Source of the DNA: Trichopria drosophilae | Lineage: Eukaryota; Arthropoda; Insecta; Hymenoptera; Diapriidae | DNA: 64,000 bases | Assembly: GCA_030407085.1 (NCBI GenBank) | Contig: CM059582.1 | Coordinates: forward strand, 139,516,001-139,580,000 | Direction of reading: 5' to 3' | Shown: positions 11,325 through 21,886 of the stretch, one piece after another | Position numbering within the stretch: position 1 is the first letter of the stretch | Layout: each line of letters opens with the position of its first letter | Made by a program: the position numbers and the translations under genes | Notes under the pieces: model-generated | Databases searched by the model: none | The model's input: only the letters and a program-made list of their open reading frames with translations | Told to the model about the DNA's origin: nothing

Positions 11325-12680
11325 AAAGTGTGCAGTCGGTCAATTGCACTGAGCAAGGTCCGACTCCATTAACAATGATATGGAGCTTGTCAACGGAAAT
11401 GTCATCCTCCACCGTAGCGCCGAGAAAGCCTACACATACCTGGGAGTACCCCAGAGGCATGTCCAGAATGTGCAGACTGCTAAAACGACCATCATTAAGA
11501 AATACCGGCGCCTTCTCCATCAGATCTGGTCATTAGAATTGACGGGGAAAATAAGGTGGCAGTCACGAATGTTTTGGCCGTTTCACCAGTGCTCTATATG
11601 TTTTGGAGCACTTAAGTGGAACGTTGAAAAGCTAAGGGATCTTGACCGATGCACACGGAAGATGATTTGTATGCAACGCAGTTTGCATCCATGATCTTCC
11701 GTGGAACCACTGTATTTGCCCCGAAATATGGGAGGTCGTGGCCTTTTGAGCCTGGAGTGTATGCATGACCGATTGATCCTCGAAACGGCTTGCGACGTGA
11801 TTAATCGAACGGAGAATCCCCTGATGATGCTAGTTCATCGGCATGAAATTCAGGGGAAGGGGCGTTTTTGTACAACGCGTCGGAACGGGCTAAATCTCGG
11901 TCTGGTTTGTTGAAATGTCCAGCATCTTGGCTTGTCGGTAGAGATGACCTTCTCGTTCTTAAAATCAGCCGGCTTGAAATCTGATACCGAGGTTTTTATT
12001 CTCGCATGCCAGGATGGGGTCGTCAATACCTTAGCGTACCGCTACAATATCTTACACCAGGCGGTGCAGAATACGCTTTGTAGATCGTGTGGATGTCACG
12101 TTGAGACACTAATGCATCTGTTGGCAGCTTGTGCAAGATATGAAGTCTCAGCGTACAACCAACGTCACAATGCGGCTCTCCGATTGCTGCATTATCATCT
12201 CCGCAGCACTTACAGTATTGACACGACCCCAGTTTTGTCGTAAGTCCCCATTGATATTGAATCCGTTGTCGGAAATGAGTCGTGCCGAATATACTGGAAT
12301 TATTCATTTCCGACGAGCAGGCAAATATCAGACAATAAGCCTGACATCGTCCTTGTTGACTTCGATGACAAATCCATCTTCGTCGTCGAGTTCTCTCAAT
12401 ATCAAGAACTTGTGTTCGAGATTCGCAAGCTGTATCAAGGATTCAAAATTAAGCTCGTCGTAGTAATAATTGGAGTGCTGGGAGGAATAAGACCAACTTT
12501 CCTCGATAACATCAAAAGTATTCCGGTCTGCTAACAACATGCAAATTTCATCGCAGGCCGAATGCAGAAAGTAATGCTTCTTGGATCTATCCGTCTGCTG
12601 AGATGAAATGAGAACCTGTAACTACTAACCCGAATGTAGAGGAAGTGGTTGCAGTTACCATCGACATGGCCCGGTGCAGT
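11325..12680 (+). mobile_element. R4-like non-LTR retrotransposon, copy C (3' part)
   Basis: This diverged relative of copy B (overlap 8919-9230) and copy A (overlap from 5645) contains the thumb, knuckle and endonuclease regions with many frameshifts. The knuckle CRSCGC...HLLAAC is intact near 12080-12130. The KPDIVLVDFDDKSIFVVEF endonuclease motif follows near 12340, but about 45 bases shortly after it are deleted relative to copy A. The 3' untranslated region matches copy A up to about 12680. Confidence 0.7.
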
Positions 12681-12714
12681 ATACTACAGTGCACAGAGCG
12701 GTCCGGGCGTCCCT

Positions 12715-14125
12715 CGTTGAAAATCGAAGCAGAAATAAACATTGCGATTTCAACAGTTTTAGTCTTCAGTGCAAATGTTTTGGCTCTAAATGCCATATGG
12801 TACTATTGTAGCTCTTTAACAGATCCTTATTGCTTCTAAGCGCTTCCGCCTTTTTTCATTGGCACCAGCTACCCTATCCGTCTGGGTAGAACGAGTTGTT
12901 GGAATTATCGTTGATAGAGCAGATGATACGTCGCGAAGATTCCTTTTTTCATACCTTCAACGCTGTTGACATTTCGCTGAATCGCTAACCCATAGTAGGT
13001 TATTAACTTTTTTATAAGTGAGTCGGTCAATTTGCCTCTGCCTCCGATTTTTTCCAGTTTTTTTAAATTCTGAGCCGACTACCCATTCGCTTTTGCACGT
13101 GGCTTATACACTTACTTTTTTTAACAATAAGTTCTTCGCCGTATCGAGCAGCATCAAGAATAACCTTGAAGATTTTAGAATCTCCGTCTCCAATGTAATT
13201 CGAGTATTTTACTCCAGACTTTTCCTCGGACCTTAGAAACATCTCCAGTACCAAATCAACCTTCATTTTACCTGCAGAGCCCCTGTGCTTTTTTGAACAA
13301 GATTCTGCATGACCCTCGTGCCACTTGAAAAATCTTTAGTGTTCAATCCTTTTTTTTTACGTACACATTCAAAGCAAAAACTACTTTTACGATAGTCGCC
13401 GATTTTTCTAGAAAAGTATTCAATAAGGGTAGTAAGACCGTACAAGGACTTGAAGCCTCTTTTTTTCAAGCTGCCATCCGCTGATACTTTTAGTTGCGTA
13501 AGTGCTTCCCGTTTTTCGTTTTCTTTTTGCTCTTCTTCGACAGCTTGTGAACAGCAGTAAATAAAAATAGATTCACTGCAAATGTTCAATTACTCTATAA
13601 TATGACGATTGCGAAATACCTTTGCAAATATCCATGAAGCTGCAAAATAAATTTATTTCATCTATACCAACTCCATGTTTCGACGAGAGAATCAGATTGC
13701 ACAAAACTTTTACCACACTTGCACATAACGACTAATTTGAATCCTAAACCACGTGCTGCTGTTTCTTCAAACCGAATTTTTTATTTACAATTTTGGCTCA
13801 CCAAAATATCAACAAGTACATTGTAAACTGTATAAAACTCAATGATTTCGATAAGCGAGACGCAATGAAAAAGATACCGCGTGGTCAGTAGTCGCAATTT
13901 TTTTTTCGCTTGCACTCGAAGGCATGGAGTCTAACTCGGAGCTACTCTCCAAACTGCCATTTTTTTCGATATCCGTGAAATTTTCATTTTTTTGATTCCG
14001 CTGCCCGACACCTTTCATTTGCCTTGCCTTTTTGGTACTACGACACTTTAGATTAAGAACAAACTCACACCTCCTCTTTTTAGTCGACTGATAGAGCTAG
14101 ACTGATCGTTTTCGCACGCATATAG
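12715..14125 (-). pseudogene. Mutator-like transposase, decayed
   Basis: Read from 14125 down: a basic N-terminus (KRRCEFVLNL, STKKARQMKG), then LGFKLVVMCKCGKSF near 13750, INLFCSFMDICKGISQSSYY, VSADGSLKKRGFKSLYG near 13490, NYIGDGDSKIFK near 13170, HVQKRMGSRLR near 13070, GGRGKLTDSLIKKL near 13030 and finally KTVEIAMFISASIFNEG near 12740. These match the 'Mutator' transposase family common in arthropod proteins; the DGS and DGD aspartates are likely catalytic. At least five frameshifts or stops break it. It abuts the 142-bp tandem array on its 5' side. Confidence 0.7.
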
Positions 14126-14129
14126 GAAT

Positions 14130-14741
14130 ATCCACCTAATGAGTTCTTTCGGGCATGAAAATGCAATACATTATTCCAGGTCATTTATTTTTGGAAAATG
14201 TGACGAATTTTAGAATCACTCCTGGGCATAAAATATTAAATTTCTCTGGACAACAATGAAAATTGACGTATATTAGACTAATTCCCATGCATAGATGATT
14301 AAATTTCGCTTCACAACAATGAATGAAAATCAGAATGTCCACATAATGAGGTCTTTCGGCCATGAAAATACAAAACATCACTCCAGGTCATTTATTTTTA
14401 ATATTCCACATATTAGAAGCAGTCCTGAGCATAGATGATTAAATCCCTCTTCTCAACAATGAATAAAAATCATAATATCCACATAATGAGTTCTTTCGGG
14501 CAGGAAAATGCAAAGCATTATTCCAGGTCACTAATTTGGAAAATTTAAGGAATTTTAGAATCTTTCCTAGGCATAAAATATTAAATCCCTATTCACAACA
14601 ATGAATGAAAATCAGAATATACACATAATGAGTTCTTTCGGACATGAAAATGCAGCACATTATTCCAGGTCATTTATTTGGAAAATTTTACGAATTTTAG
14701 AATTACTCCTAGGCGTAAAATATTAAACCCCTCTGGACAAC
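14130..14741. repeat. about 142-bp tandem repeat array, segment 1
   Basis: About four units. The marker phrase CCACATAATGAGTTCTTTCG recurs near 14131, 14339, 14479 and 14621. The other fixed blocks are CATTATTCCAGGTCATTTAT, ACGAATTTTAGAATCACTCC and ACAACAATGAATGAAAATC. The array starts where the Mutator-like coding region ends and is cut at 14741 by the Gypsy 5' LTR. Confidence 0.85.
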
Positions 14742-15761
14742 TGTTACGTACGGACGTAACCATTGTTTTTTTCTTAAAAACCTGTCTCCTGGATGATCGA
14801 TTATTCGAAAGTCCATATAACACGTTTTTCAAATATTTCAATATATTCAATATATACTTGTATTAATTGAGTTCGTGAAAGCGAAGGAAGTAGATCCTAA
14901 GGTTTCACGAACTCTTCATCGACAGGAGCTGATGCTGCTGGAAACGACGCAATTTCATTTAAAACCACAACGGCTGTATTCTCGCGGAATGGGACAGTGT
15001 TGGAGGATTAAGGTATGCTTTTTCCTCATTTTTATGCGACGGCACTTGCAAGTGTTGGTGATGCGGCATCGACGATTTTTGGCATGGTAACGAATTAAAT
15101 AATTATGTCGTCGCTGCTAGCGATCGGCGATGCCGATCTCGAACTTGACTTGAGTCCGTGTCGTCACTTGTACTTCGCCATTGGTCACGGTAATAGCCGC
15201 GTAGTGCAGTCAATCTCGGACTTCGCGTTTTCGGGTTTGGCCTTCGGTCAAGGCAACCGCCGTGGAATATCGGAAGCGTGAGTGCGGGCGTCAATATGGA
15301 CCCAGCCGAAATGTAAACTCTAATTCAATCCATATTTTTCCCGGCCAATCAGGCCGGTATTTAAGTATTTCCTTTCTAATAAGACTCATTTTCACTCATT
15401 TAATTAGTTCATTAGCATTGATCACGACATCCTTCTTTTTCCCTTTTAAATTCAAAATGAAATAAAATCTATACCTTATGAAAACTCAGTCGGTATCAGT
15501 ACCGACATTTACTAATCAGTAGTGAGTTTTCCTCTCCTTCTCTTTCTGTTTTTTTTCCCTAATATATTATATACATTATAAATATAACATTCACTAAGAA
15601 TTAAAGTCTATACTTTGTTTGACAATTCCAAGCGACCTCGACTTGCGGACACGAATTCGGAGCCCGTACGGGGCTCATTACCGGGGTTAATTAACGATTC
15701 GTATTAAATAAAATTTTAAAGTACAGCTGATACGTTTGGGGTTTTGCCCACAAACGTAACA
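14742..15761 (+). repeat. 5' LTR of the Gypsy-type element (1020 bp)
   Basis: It starts TGTTACG and ends CGTAACA, matching 29319-30334 throughout. A possible primer-binding site (TGGTGGCAGCGG) lies about 13 bases downstream, farther than usual, so I give it little weight. Compared with the 3' LTR it has scattered substitutions, about 19 extra bases near 15055 and a different stretch near 15675. Confidence 0.9.
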
Positions 15762-15894
15762 GCTGGAAAAATTGGTGGCAGCGGTTATTATATATTATTA
15801 TTTATTATCCAGGATTCCGGGATAACGCGTCTGCATTAGAATTTTTCCGTCCAGGTTTATAAACAAAATCATATTTATAATTTAAAAAAAAAAC

Positions 15895-16536
15895 ATGACA
15901 GGGCATCAAAAAATTTCACTGAATGCGTCTTTAGCTTTGATGAATAACATGGCCGAGAATTTTGACGGTAAAAATATGTCGCTAAAGGATTTTATACAAG
16001 ATATTAAAAAAGCTTGCCTAGGGAAATTACAAGGTATAGCACGCAATAGTACATTCGGCAAAACTATAAATACTATTGATGAATTAATCGATCACCTAAA
16101 GAAAAGATTCGCTTCTGGAAAGACGTATTCATATTACCGCCATGAATTAGAAAATTCGAGAATGTATCGATCTGACTCGGTTAGCGATATTAGGGACAGA
16201 ATAAACATATTATTTGAAGACGCGCGGATTGCGCTAGAAAAGGAAGTAACGTGTAATAGCGAACGTGAAGGTGAGTCAATTATTAAACCACTGGAAATAA
16301 CGGCATTTGACGAGTTTATGAGAGGGTTGCCGGATGATTTTGTTAGGTTTGTCGATGCAAAAGAACCAAAAACCCTAGATGAAGCATGGGAAGCTGCATT
16401 AAGGATAGAATCGAGAACAGAGCAAGGAATTATGCCCGTTTCCAGAACTTCCCGTATACTTTACACTCGTGATCGTCCCGCGAATATAGATAGGTACGAG
16501 AGAGGTATCCCTGATATTTTACGAACAAACGCATAA
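15895..16536 (+). CDS. Gag-like protein of the Gypsy element, N-terminal part
   Basis: A 213-residue frame beginning about 130 bases after the LTR. FDGKNMSLKDFIQDIKKA near residue 23 and the helical, charged region that follows resemble the capsid-type Gag of insect errantiviruses, which coats the element RNA. No zinc knuckle is present, as is usual for that group. The frame ends with a TAA, and an Arg/Ser/Pro-rich continuation can be read in other frames to about 17150 (for example SPRRQSQYDYRSRTPDF). Confidence 0.65.
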   Translation: MTGHQKISLNASLALMNNMAENFDGKNMSLKDFIQDIKKACLGKLQGIARNSTFGKTINTIDELIDHLKKRFASGKTYSYYRHELENSRMYRSDSVSDIRDRINILFEDARIALEKEVTCNSEREGESIIKPLEITAFDEFMRGLPDDFVRFVDAKEPKTLDEAWEAALRIESRTEQGIMPVSRTSRILYTRDRPANIDRYERGIPDILRTNA

Positions 16537-17200
16537 AATGGCGGATATGAGGATAGGAGGGCTAGATTTAGCAACGAGACTTCGATATACCATAATCCAT
16601 ATCCAAATCATTATGGTATCCATTCCGAATTCGCTCCGAGAAGGGACAATAGTTCCGATGATGGCAATAATTGTTCTTGGAGTGAACCACCATTACGAAA
16701 TTTTTAGCAATATCTTCCACCATATCCTCCTTATCCATATCCATGTTTAGACCCATATCCACCCTATTCGATGCCTTCACATCATCCGCCTCGTTCCGCA
16801 TCGCCCAACTTCCAACAATCTCCTTTGGGGCGAAGTGATAGCTATCGGGATAAATCGAGAGCACATGATCGATCACCTAAACCCGATTTCATCAGAAGGT
16901 CATATTCTAATTAAACCGATCGCGCTAGATCACCCGCTCGCGTTCACCCATCTCACGATTATACCCGAAATCCTCCACTTCGAGATAACAATCGAGCTGA
17001 ACCTAACATGCAAGACCAATCACCACGTAGGCAATCGCAGTACGATTACCGCTCCAGAACGCCAGATTTTGACAGATATCGTTCTCCAGAAAGATCTGCG
17101 TCACCCAATATTACGTCGGGTCCGAACCCTCCAAAAAATCATCTGAACGTTCGCCTGAAGCGTTATCAGCCGTTACAAATAATTTCAAAAATATGAATTT
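16537..17200 (+). pseudogene. eroded Gag C-terminal region
   Basis: No single frame stays open. Fragments rich in Pro, Tyr, Arg and Ser (PYPYPCLDPYPPYSMPSHHP, RSPERSASPNITSG) alternate between frames, consistent with a basic nucleic-acid-binding tail after several small insertions or deletions. Confidence 0.5.
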
Positions 17201-17293
17201 AAACGAGACAGCGACTCGGTGGAATGATGCCGCGACCGGTCGCGAATCGATTCCACTCTGAAAGGCATCGGTAAGGTTTTTGGAATTAGCAGG

Positions 17294-17872
17294 GTGCGAG
17301 GGAATGAGTCACCGGTCGTAGAATTATACTCGACTAAATTTCGGAACAATAACGCTACCCTTTTAGTAGATACGGGAGCCGATATTAACTTAATCAAATT
17401 ATCGGCTTTGGATCGCGATATTGATGTTATTATTGACAACTCGATCGATATTTATGGTATAAGTCAAAAAACCATCCAAACTTATGGTACCGTCATCATA
17501 CGGCTTTTTAACGATCCTGCAACTTTTCACGTAGTTTCACCGCGTTTTCCTATAGAAAGTGATGGGATTTTAGGAAAGGAATTCCTTCGACAGGAAGAAG
17601 CTGAAATCGCATTCACACATAAAACGTTAGTAGTCGAGAGCCAGCCCATTTGGTTCATAGATCAGATAAGTGAGTCTTACAGGGCAAAAACCGCGTTTTC
17701 AACCCCGACTGGCCATTATGAATTTACTCGAATGCCGGAAGGATTAAAAAACGCTCCTGCGACATTTCAGCGTTTCATGAATCAAGTATTAATGGGTTTA
17801 CGGGGGACCGAAATGTTTGTATATCTTGACGATATAATAGTCTTCTCACGTTTATTAAAGTTCTCAATTTAA
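17294..17872 (+). pseudogene. protease and RT fragment of the Gypsy pol
   Basis: The aspartic protease core [13 protein letters not shown] lies near residue 24 and its second loop GILGKEFL near residue 93. The frame then passes directly into RT palm sequence ([42 protein letters not shown]). The N-terminal half of RT, including block A, is missing, so an in-frame internal deletion joins protease to the RT palm near 17660. The YLDD catalytic box is intact. Confidence 0.8.
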
Positions 17873-17874
17873 AG

Positions 17875-18738
17875 GAACATGGTAAAAAAATGCGTCGACT
17901 TTTTAACCGATTATCGGAGATAAATTTAACCTTACAACCACACAAATGTGAGTTTTTACGAACCGAGGTAACGTATCTGGGTCACATCGTCAGTAAAGAG
18001 GGAATCTAACCATATCCTACAAAGATTCGAGTAGTGTAGCATTTTCCACGACCTAAATCTGCACGAAATGTTAGAGGATTCATAGGCCTAGTAGGTTACT
18101 ACCGACGGTTTATCAAAAATTCCTCCGCGCGAGCTAAACCTCTTTCAAAATTAACTAGTAAAAATTGTATGTTTAAATGGGAAGCCGAGCAGGATGCGAG
18201 CTTTAATGATTTACGGAACGCGTTGAGCCAAAGCCCTATTTTACAGTACCCTGATTTTCAGAAACAGTTTATCCTCGCGACAGATGCGTCTAATATTGCA
18301 ATTGGCGCGGTACTCAGTTGCTGACTACCAATTGCTTATCTATCTAAAGCCTTATCCAATACTGAACAAAATTACGATACAACCGAAAAAGAGTGTCTAG
18401 CTGCTCTTTATGCCATGTTATATTTTCGTCCTTACTTGTACGGACGAAAGTTTACCCTAATCTGCGACCACGAACCTTTAAAATGGATCAATTCCAAGGG
18501 TGATGTGAGTCAAAAGCTCATACGTTGGCGTTTGAAACTTTTAAATTATAAATATGATTTTGTTTATAAACCTGGACGGAAAAATTCTAATGCCTACGCG
18601 TTATCCCGGAATCCGATTTTGAGCGACGAAACCGCGTCGGACGGTGATTTGGAAGAACAATCGGAATTTAAAGTACTTCCTTTAAAATCAAAACCTAATA
18701 AAATAACACCTTACGCGCGAATACTGAAAATGCAATAG
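17875..18738 (+). pseudogene. RT thumb and RNase H of the Gypsy pol
   Basis: This continues the RT in a new frame: QPHKCEFLRTEVTYLGHIVS, then VRGFIGLVGYYRRFI. RNase H follows: ILATDASNIAIGAVLS near 18270, then TEKECLAALYA and CDHEPLKWI. In-frame stops at about 18007 and 18322 and a frameshift at 17870 break it. The segment ends in GRKNSNAYALSRNP, the usual close of Gypsy RNase H. Confidence 0.8.
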
Positions 18739-18739
18739 C

Positions 18740-19770
18740 ACCATGAATATCCACTACAACAGTTCGTAAGAAACCAGGAAGGCCGGTGGGAAGCAAAAAC
18801 AAACCCAAACCTACCACAAACGTCAGTATTCTTCCAAACCCTAAGAATACTACGGTCGAATCAATTGCATCAAGAACTCGGTCCAAGGTTAATCCCCCAC
18901 GTGACTTTCAGCGACAGTCACCTCTTTTACAAAACACAGTTAGATCTTCCCAATCGTCGATTTCCGCAGATGAAATGTCATTAATGTCGACGGATTCTGA
19001 TGTTCAAAACTTGAGGGGTAGGAAACAAATATTAAGAGGCGTGGAACCTTTGGTATACCCAGCGAATCTACCCGAACGCACTTCATCAGGGTCCGATGAT
19101 GAAGACCCAACTCAAGATAAAGCGCAACCCCTCAAAGAACAGCAGGAACCATTGAATCAGGCTGAGATTCCAATAATTCTGAGCTCGACCGATTCTGGCT
19201 CTGATCAGAACGTATTATATGGTGTCAATGAACCTGAAGCCTCTGAATCTTTCAAAACGAAATTTGATCATGATCGCACCGAAAAGTTTTGATGATATAC
19301 TCCTGTGGGATGGGTATGAATCGGAACCTGAGTTTGCCCTCCCGAGAAGATTCTCAGAAGGAAACAGCGTAGATGATAATCTCTGTGAAATTTTAACAGA
19401 AATGGACCCATACAGCGATGAACATGGAGATGAAACAATGGAAAAGAGAATTAAGAATATGATCAGCAATGCAGGAAACATTAGTAGTGAATCTTGTTCC
19501 GAATCGGATGAATTCGAAACTGCAAATGACCATCCTCAAACATTACCACGATTACCCAAACCTGATGCTAGATCGACACCGTATACTACCGGTAAAGAAA
19601 ATGCGTTAAAACGAGGCTCGTTCTCAGTCCCGTTGTTATCAGAGATTGAAAAATTAAATGATACCTACGTAAAATCTCCTATTCGGCCCAGTAATATACC
19701 GTTATTATTAATACCTGAAGAACGCGATTCACACGTGAAGTTCAAAGTAAATAAAAAATATATCAAGAGG
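18740..19770 (+). pseudogene. long acidic linker with AT-hook-like motif, Gypsy pol
   Basis: It runs between RNase H and the point where the nested element begins, in two overlapping frames (to 19292 and from 19219). It starts with KKPGRPVGSKNKPK, an AT-hook-like GRP core in basic residues, then becomes Ser/Asp/Glu-rich (SSTDSGSDQN, SCSESDEFET). Integrase would be expected here; none of its zinc-binding or catalytic region is seen before 19770. I do not recognise the linker; it could be a genuine pol insertion or captured sequence. Confidence 0.5.
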
Positions 19771-19774
19771 GAAA

Positions 19775-20276
19775 TCACCTTGCGCACACAAGGACCTGAC
19801 GAGCCCATCCGTGAATACTTGGTGGCCCTACGGAGCCTATTCAACTTACTTGCTTTCCCCCCGTCTCAAGAAGAGCAGCTGGATATCGCAGTCCAAAACT
19901 TGCGTCCGGGTTTAGCTCGAAAAATCGAGAGGGAAGCCGTTACCGACTTTGCAGACTTACTGCGGATCGGTCGACAGGTGGAGGGGGCCGCCAATCAAGA
20001 GAGGGTCTACCGCCCCCTCCAGCGGCTAACCAGTCCGCCTTCCCCGCCTTCGCCTATACACGCAAGATGAGGAGAGGCAAGGAAAAGCTGGCCCTCGCGA
20101 CGCCCGCGGTAAAGATGGCCAAAGTTAGCGTCGTAACCCCACCCCCTCCGTCGCCAGCCCCCTACGAGGAAGAGGAGGCGGCGCCGGTAGCCCGCGTAGA
20201 GCGGAACAGAGGTCGCAACCCCACGCGCTCGACTGCGCCGGATTGGTCGCCCCCTCCCAAGAAGCCGGCCCACGAT
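19775..20276 (+). pseudogene. nested element: central Gag domain fragment
   Basis: RTQGPDEPIREYLVALRSLF followed by EEQLDIAVQNLRPGLARKI matches the retrotransposon Gag central domain, where an EP-I-x-x-Y stretch precedes the E-E-Q-L-x-x-x-x-x-N-L-R-P helix. After about 20070 the frame shifts into Pro/Glu-rich sequence. No zinc knuckle or protease follows before RT starts near 20243, so that region is deleted. The N-terminus is replaced by the outer element. Confidence 0.7.
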
Positions 20277-21886
20277 TAAGGAGGCTACTCGATAAATTCT
20301 ACCCCACAAATAGGACCCCTACGATCGGAATAACGCGTCTGACGCAGCACGCTATGGACGTACAGGGTCATCCCCCGATCCGTCAAAACGCTCGCCTACT
20401 CACTCCTTACATGCTAAAAGTAGCACAGGACGCGGTCGATGAAATGCTAAGGAATGGCATCATCGAACGCTCCGCGAGCCCCTGGATGAGTAACCTCGTT
20501 ATCGTCCGGAAGTCGAATGGGACTTTTAGGTTCTGCGTAGACTTCCGAGACGTAAATAAGATAACCAAGAAGGATGCTTACCCGCTCCCCTCGATGGATA
20601 GGATTCTGTCCGGGTTGAGTCGAGCCCAATGCATCACCACCCTCGATCTAAGCCAGGCCTACTTTCAGGTGCCGGTAGCACCTAACAGTCGGCCCGTTAC
20701 CGCGTTCGCTGTCCCAGGGCGCGGTTTATTTCAATTCAAACGAATGCCTTTCAGGCTCACCAACGCGCCGGCGACTTTTCAACGATTAGTGGACCGTCTC
20801 ATCGACCCCGCGTGGGAACCCCACGTCTTCGCGTATTTGGATGACATCATCATCACCACGGACAATGAGGAGGTCCATTGTCGCTATTTGAGACTTGTAT
20901 TGACCAGTCTACGCAACGCCGGATTGGAACTAAACCCGGAGAAGAGTGAATTCTTCCGGGACGAGGTAAAATACCTCGGGTTCGTACTGAATAAAGATGG
21001 ACTAAAGACGGATCCGGATAAGGTCGCTCCCGTTCTCGGATTTCCGCCCCCCACCAACCTCAAACAGCTAAGGCGCTTTTTAGGGATGGTGGGGTGGTAC
21101 GCGCGCTTTCTCCCAGATTTTTCGCGTGATCGCGTTCATCTGACGAAATTACTAACAAAGAATACTCCCTGGATATGGGGCCCAGAGCAGCAATCTGCAT
21201 TCGAAGCCAACCGAGATTCCCTCACCCGTACCCCCGTGTTGGCACGCCCAAACTTCGACGTCCCCTTCACGAATCAGACGGATGCGAGCGACTTTGCTAT
21301 CGGGGCGGTAATCACTCAAGAAATCGCCGGTAATGAGCACCCGATTAGCTTTGCTAGCCGCGTGCTCACCAAGGCTGAACGGAAGTATACCGTCACGGAG
21401 AAAGAGTGTCTCGCCGTCCTCTGGGCCGTGAAAAAGTATCGACCCTATGTCGAGGGGACCCATTTTCGGGTGATCACCGATCATAGCAGTCTGCAGTGGC
21501 TCAGGAATTTGCGAGACCCAACCGGGAGATTGGCACGGTGGGCCCTAGCCATGCAGACCTATGATATGAAAATCGAGCATCGAAAAGGCACGCTCAATGT
21601 GGTGCCCGATGCCCTCTCGAGAATGTACGAAAATGTCGATACCGCCCTTTGCGCACTGGGCGATACCACGGACCCGTGGTACACCCAGAAAATGGATAAT
21701 ATCCGAAAATTTCCCTCGAAATATCCGGATTGGAGGATCGAGGATGACCGGATATATTTCCACAAGCCCCACCCGCTGATAGAGTCCGCCCTCAATGACC
21801 TCGACGCCTGGAAACTCGTTCTCCCCGCCGGAGCGCGAGCCCGTGCCCTCAGCGATGCGCACGATAGCCGCAAGCCGGCCATTTAG
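20243..21886 (+). CDS. nested element: reverse transcriptase and RNase H
   Basis: A 547-residue uninterrupted frame. RT blocks are NGIIERSASPWMSNLVIVRK, FCVDFRDVNKITKKDAYPLP, TTLDLSQAYFQVPV (block A), [18 protein letters not shown] and HVFAYLDDIIITT (YLDD). RNase H follows with FTNQTDASDFAIGAVITQE, TEKECLAVLWAVKKYRPY and TDHSSLQWL, ending ALSRMY. These make and process the DNA copy of the element. The ATG at 20243 is probably not the native start. The catalytic residues I can check are present. Confidence 0.85.
   Translation: MVAPSQEAGPRLRRLLDKFYPTNRTPTIGITRLTQHAMDVQGHPPIRQNARLLTPYMLKVAQDAVDEMLRNGIIERSASPWMSNLVIVRKSNGTFRFCVDFRDVNKITKKDAYPLPSMDRILSGLSRAQCITTLDLSQAYFQVPVAPNSRPVTAFAVPGRGLFQFKRMPFRLTNAPATFQRLVDRLIDPAWEPHVFAYLDDIIITTDNEEVHCRYLRLVLTSLRNAGLELNPEKSEFFRDEVKYLGFVLNKDGLKTDPDKVAPVLGFPPPTNLKQLRRFLGMVGWYARFLPDFSRDRVHLTKLLTKNTPWIWGPEQQSAFEANRDSLTRTPVLARPNFDVPFTNQTDASDFAIGAVITQEIAGNEHPISFASRVLTKAERKYTVTEKECLAVLWAVKKYRPYVEGTHFRVITDHSSLQWLRNLRDPTGRLARWALAMQTYDMKIEHRKGTLNVVPDALSRMYENVDTALCALGDTTDPWYTQKMDNIRKFPSKYPDWRIEDDRIYFHKPHPLIESALNDLDAWKLVLPAGARARALSDAHDSRKPAI

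Noticed and set aside
8919..11640. A 310-bp target duplication flanking the non-LTR insert at 9229-11324
   Set aside because: The two flanking R4-like stretches differ by well over ten percent while the insert is nearly intact, so they are different copies, not a duplication made by the insertion.
14130..14741. CRISPR-like array
   Set aside because: The units are 142-bp contiguous repeats with no unique spacers, in an insect-type genome.
15775..15787. Primer-binding site TGGTGGCAGCGG of the Gypsy element
   Set aside because: It starts about 13 bases after the LTR, farther than normal, and I could not match it to a specific tRNA, so it is not listed as a feature.
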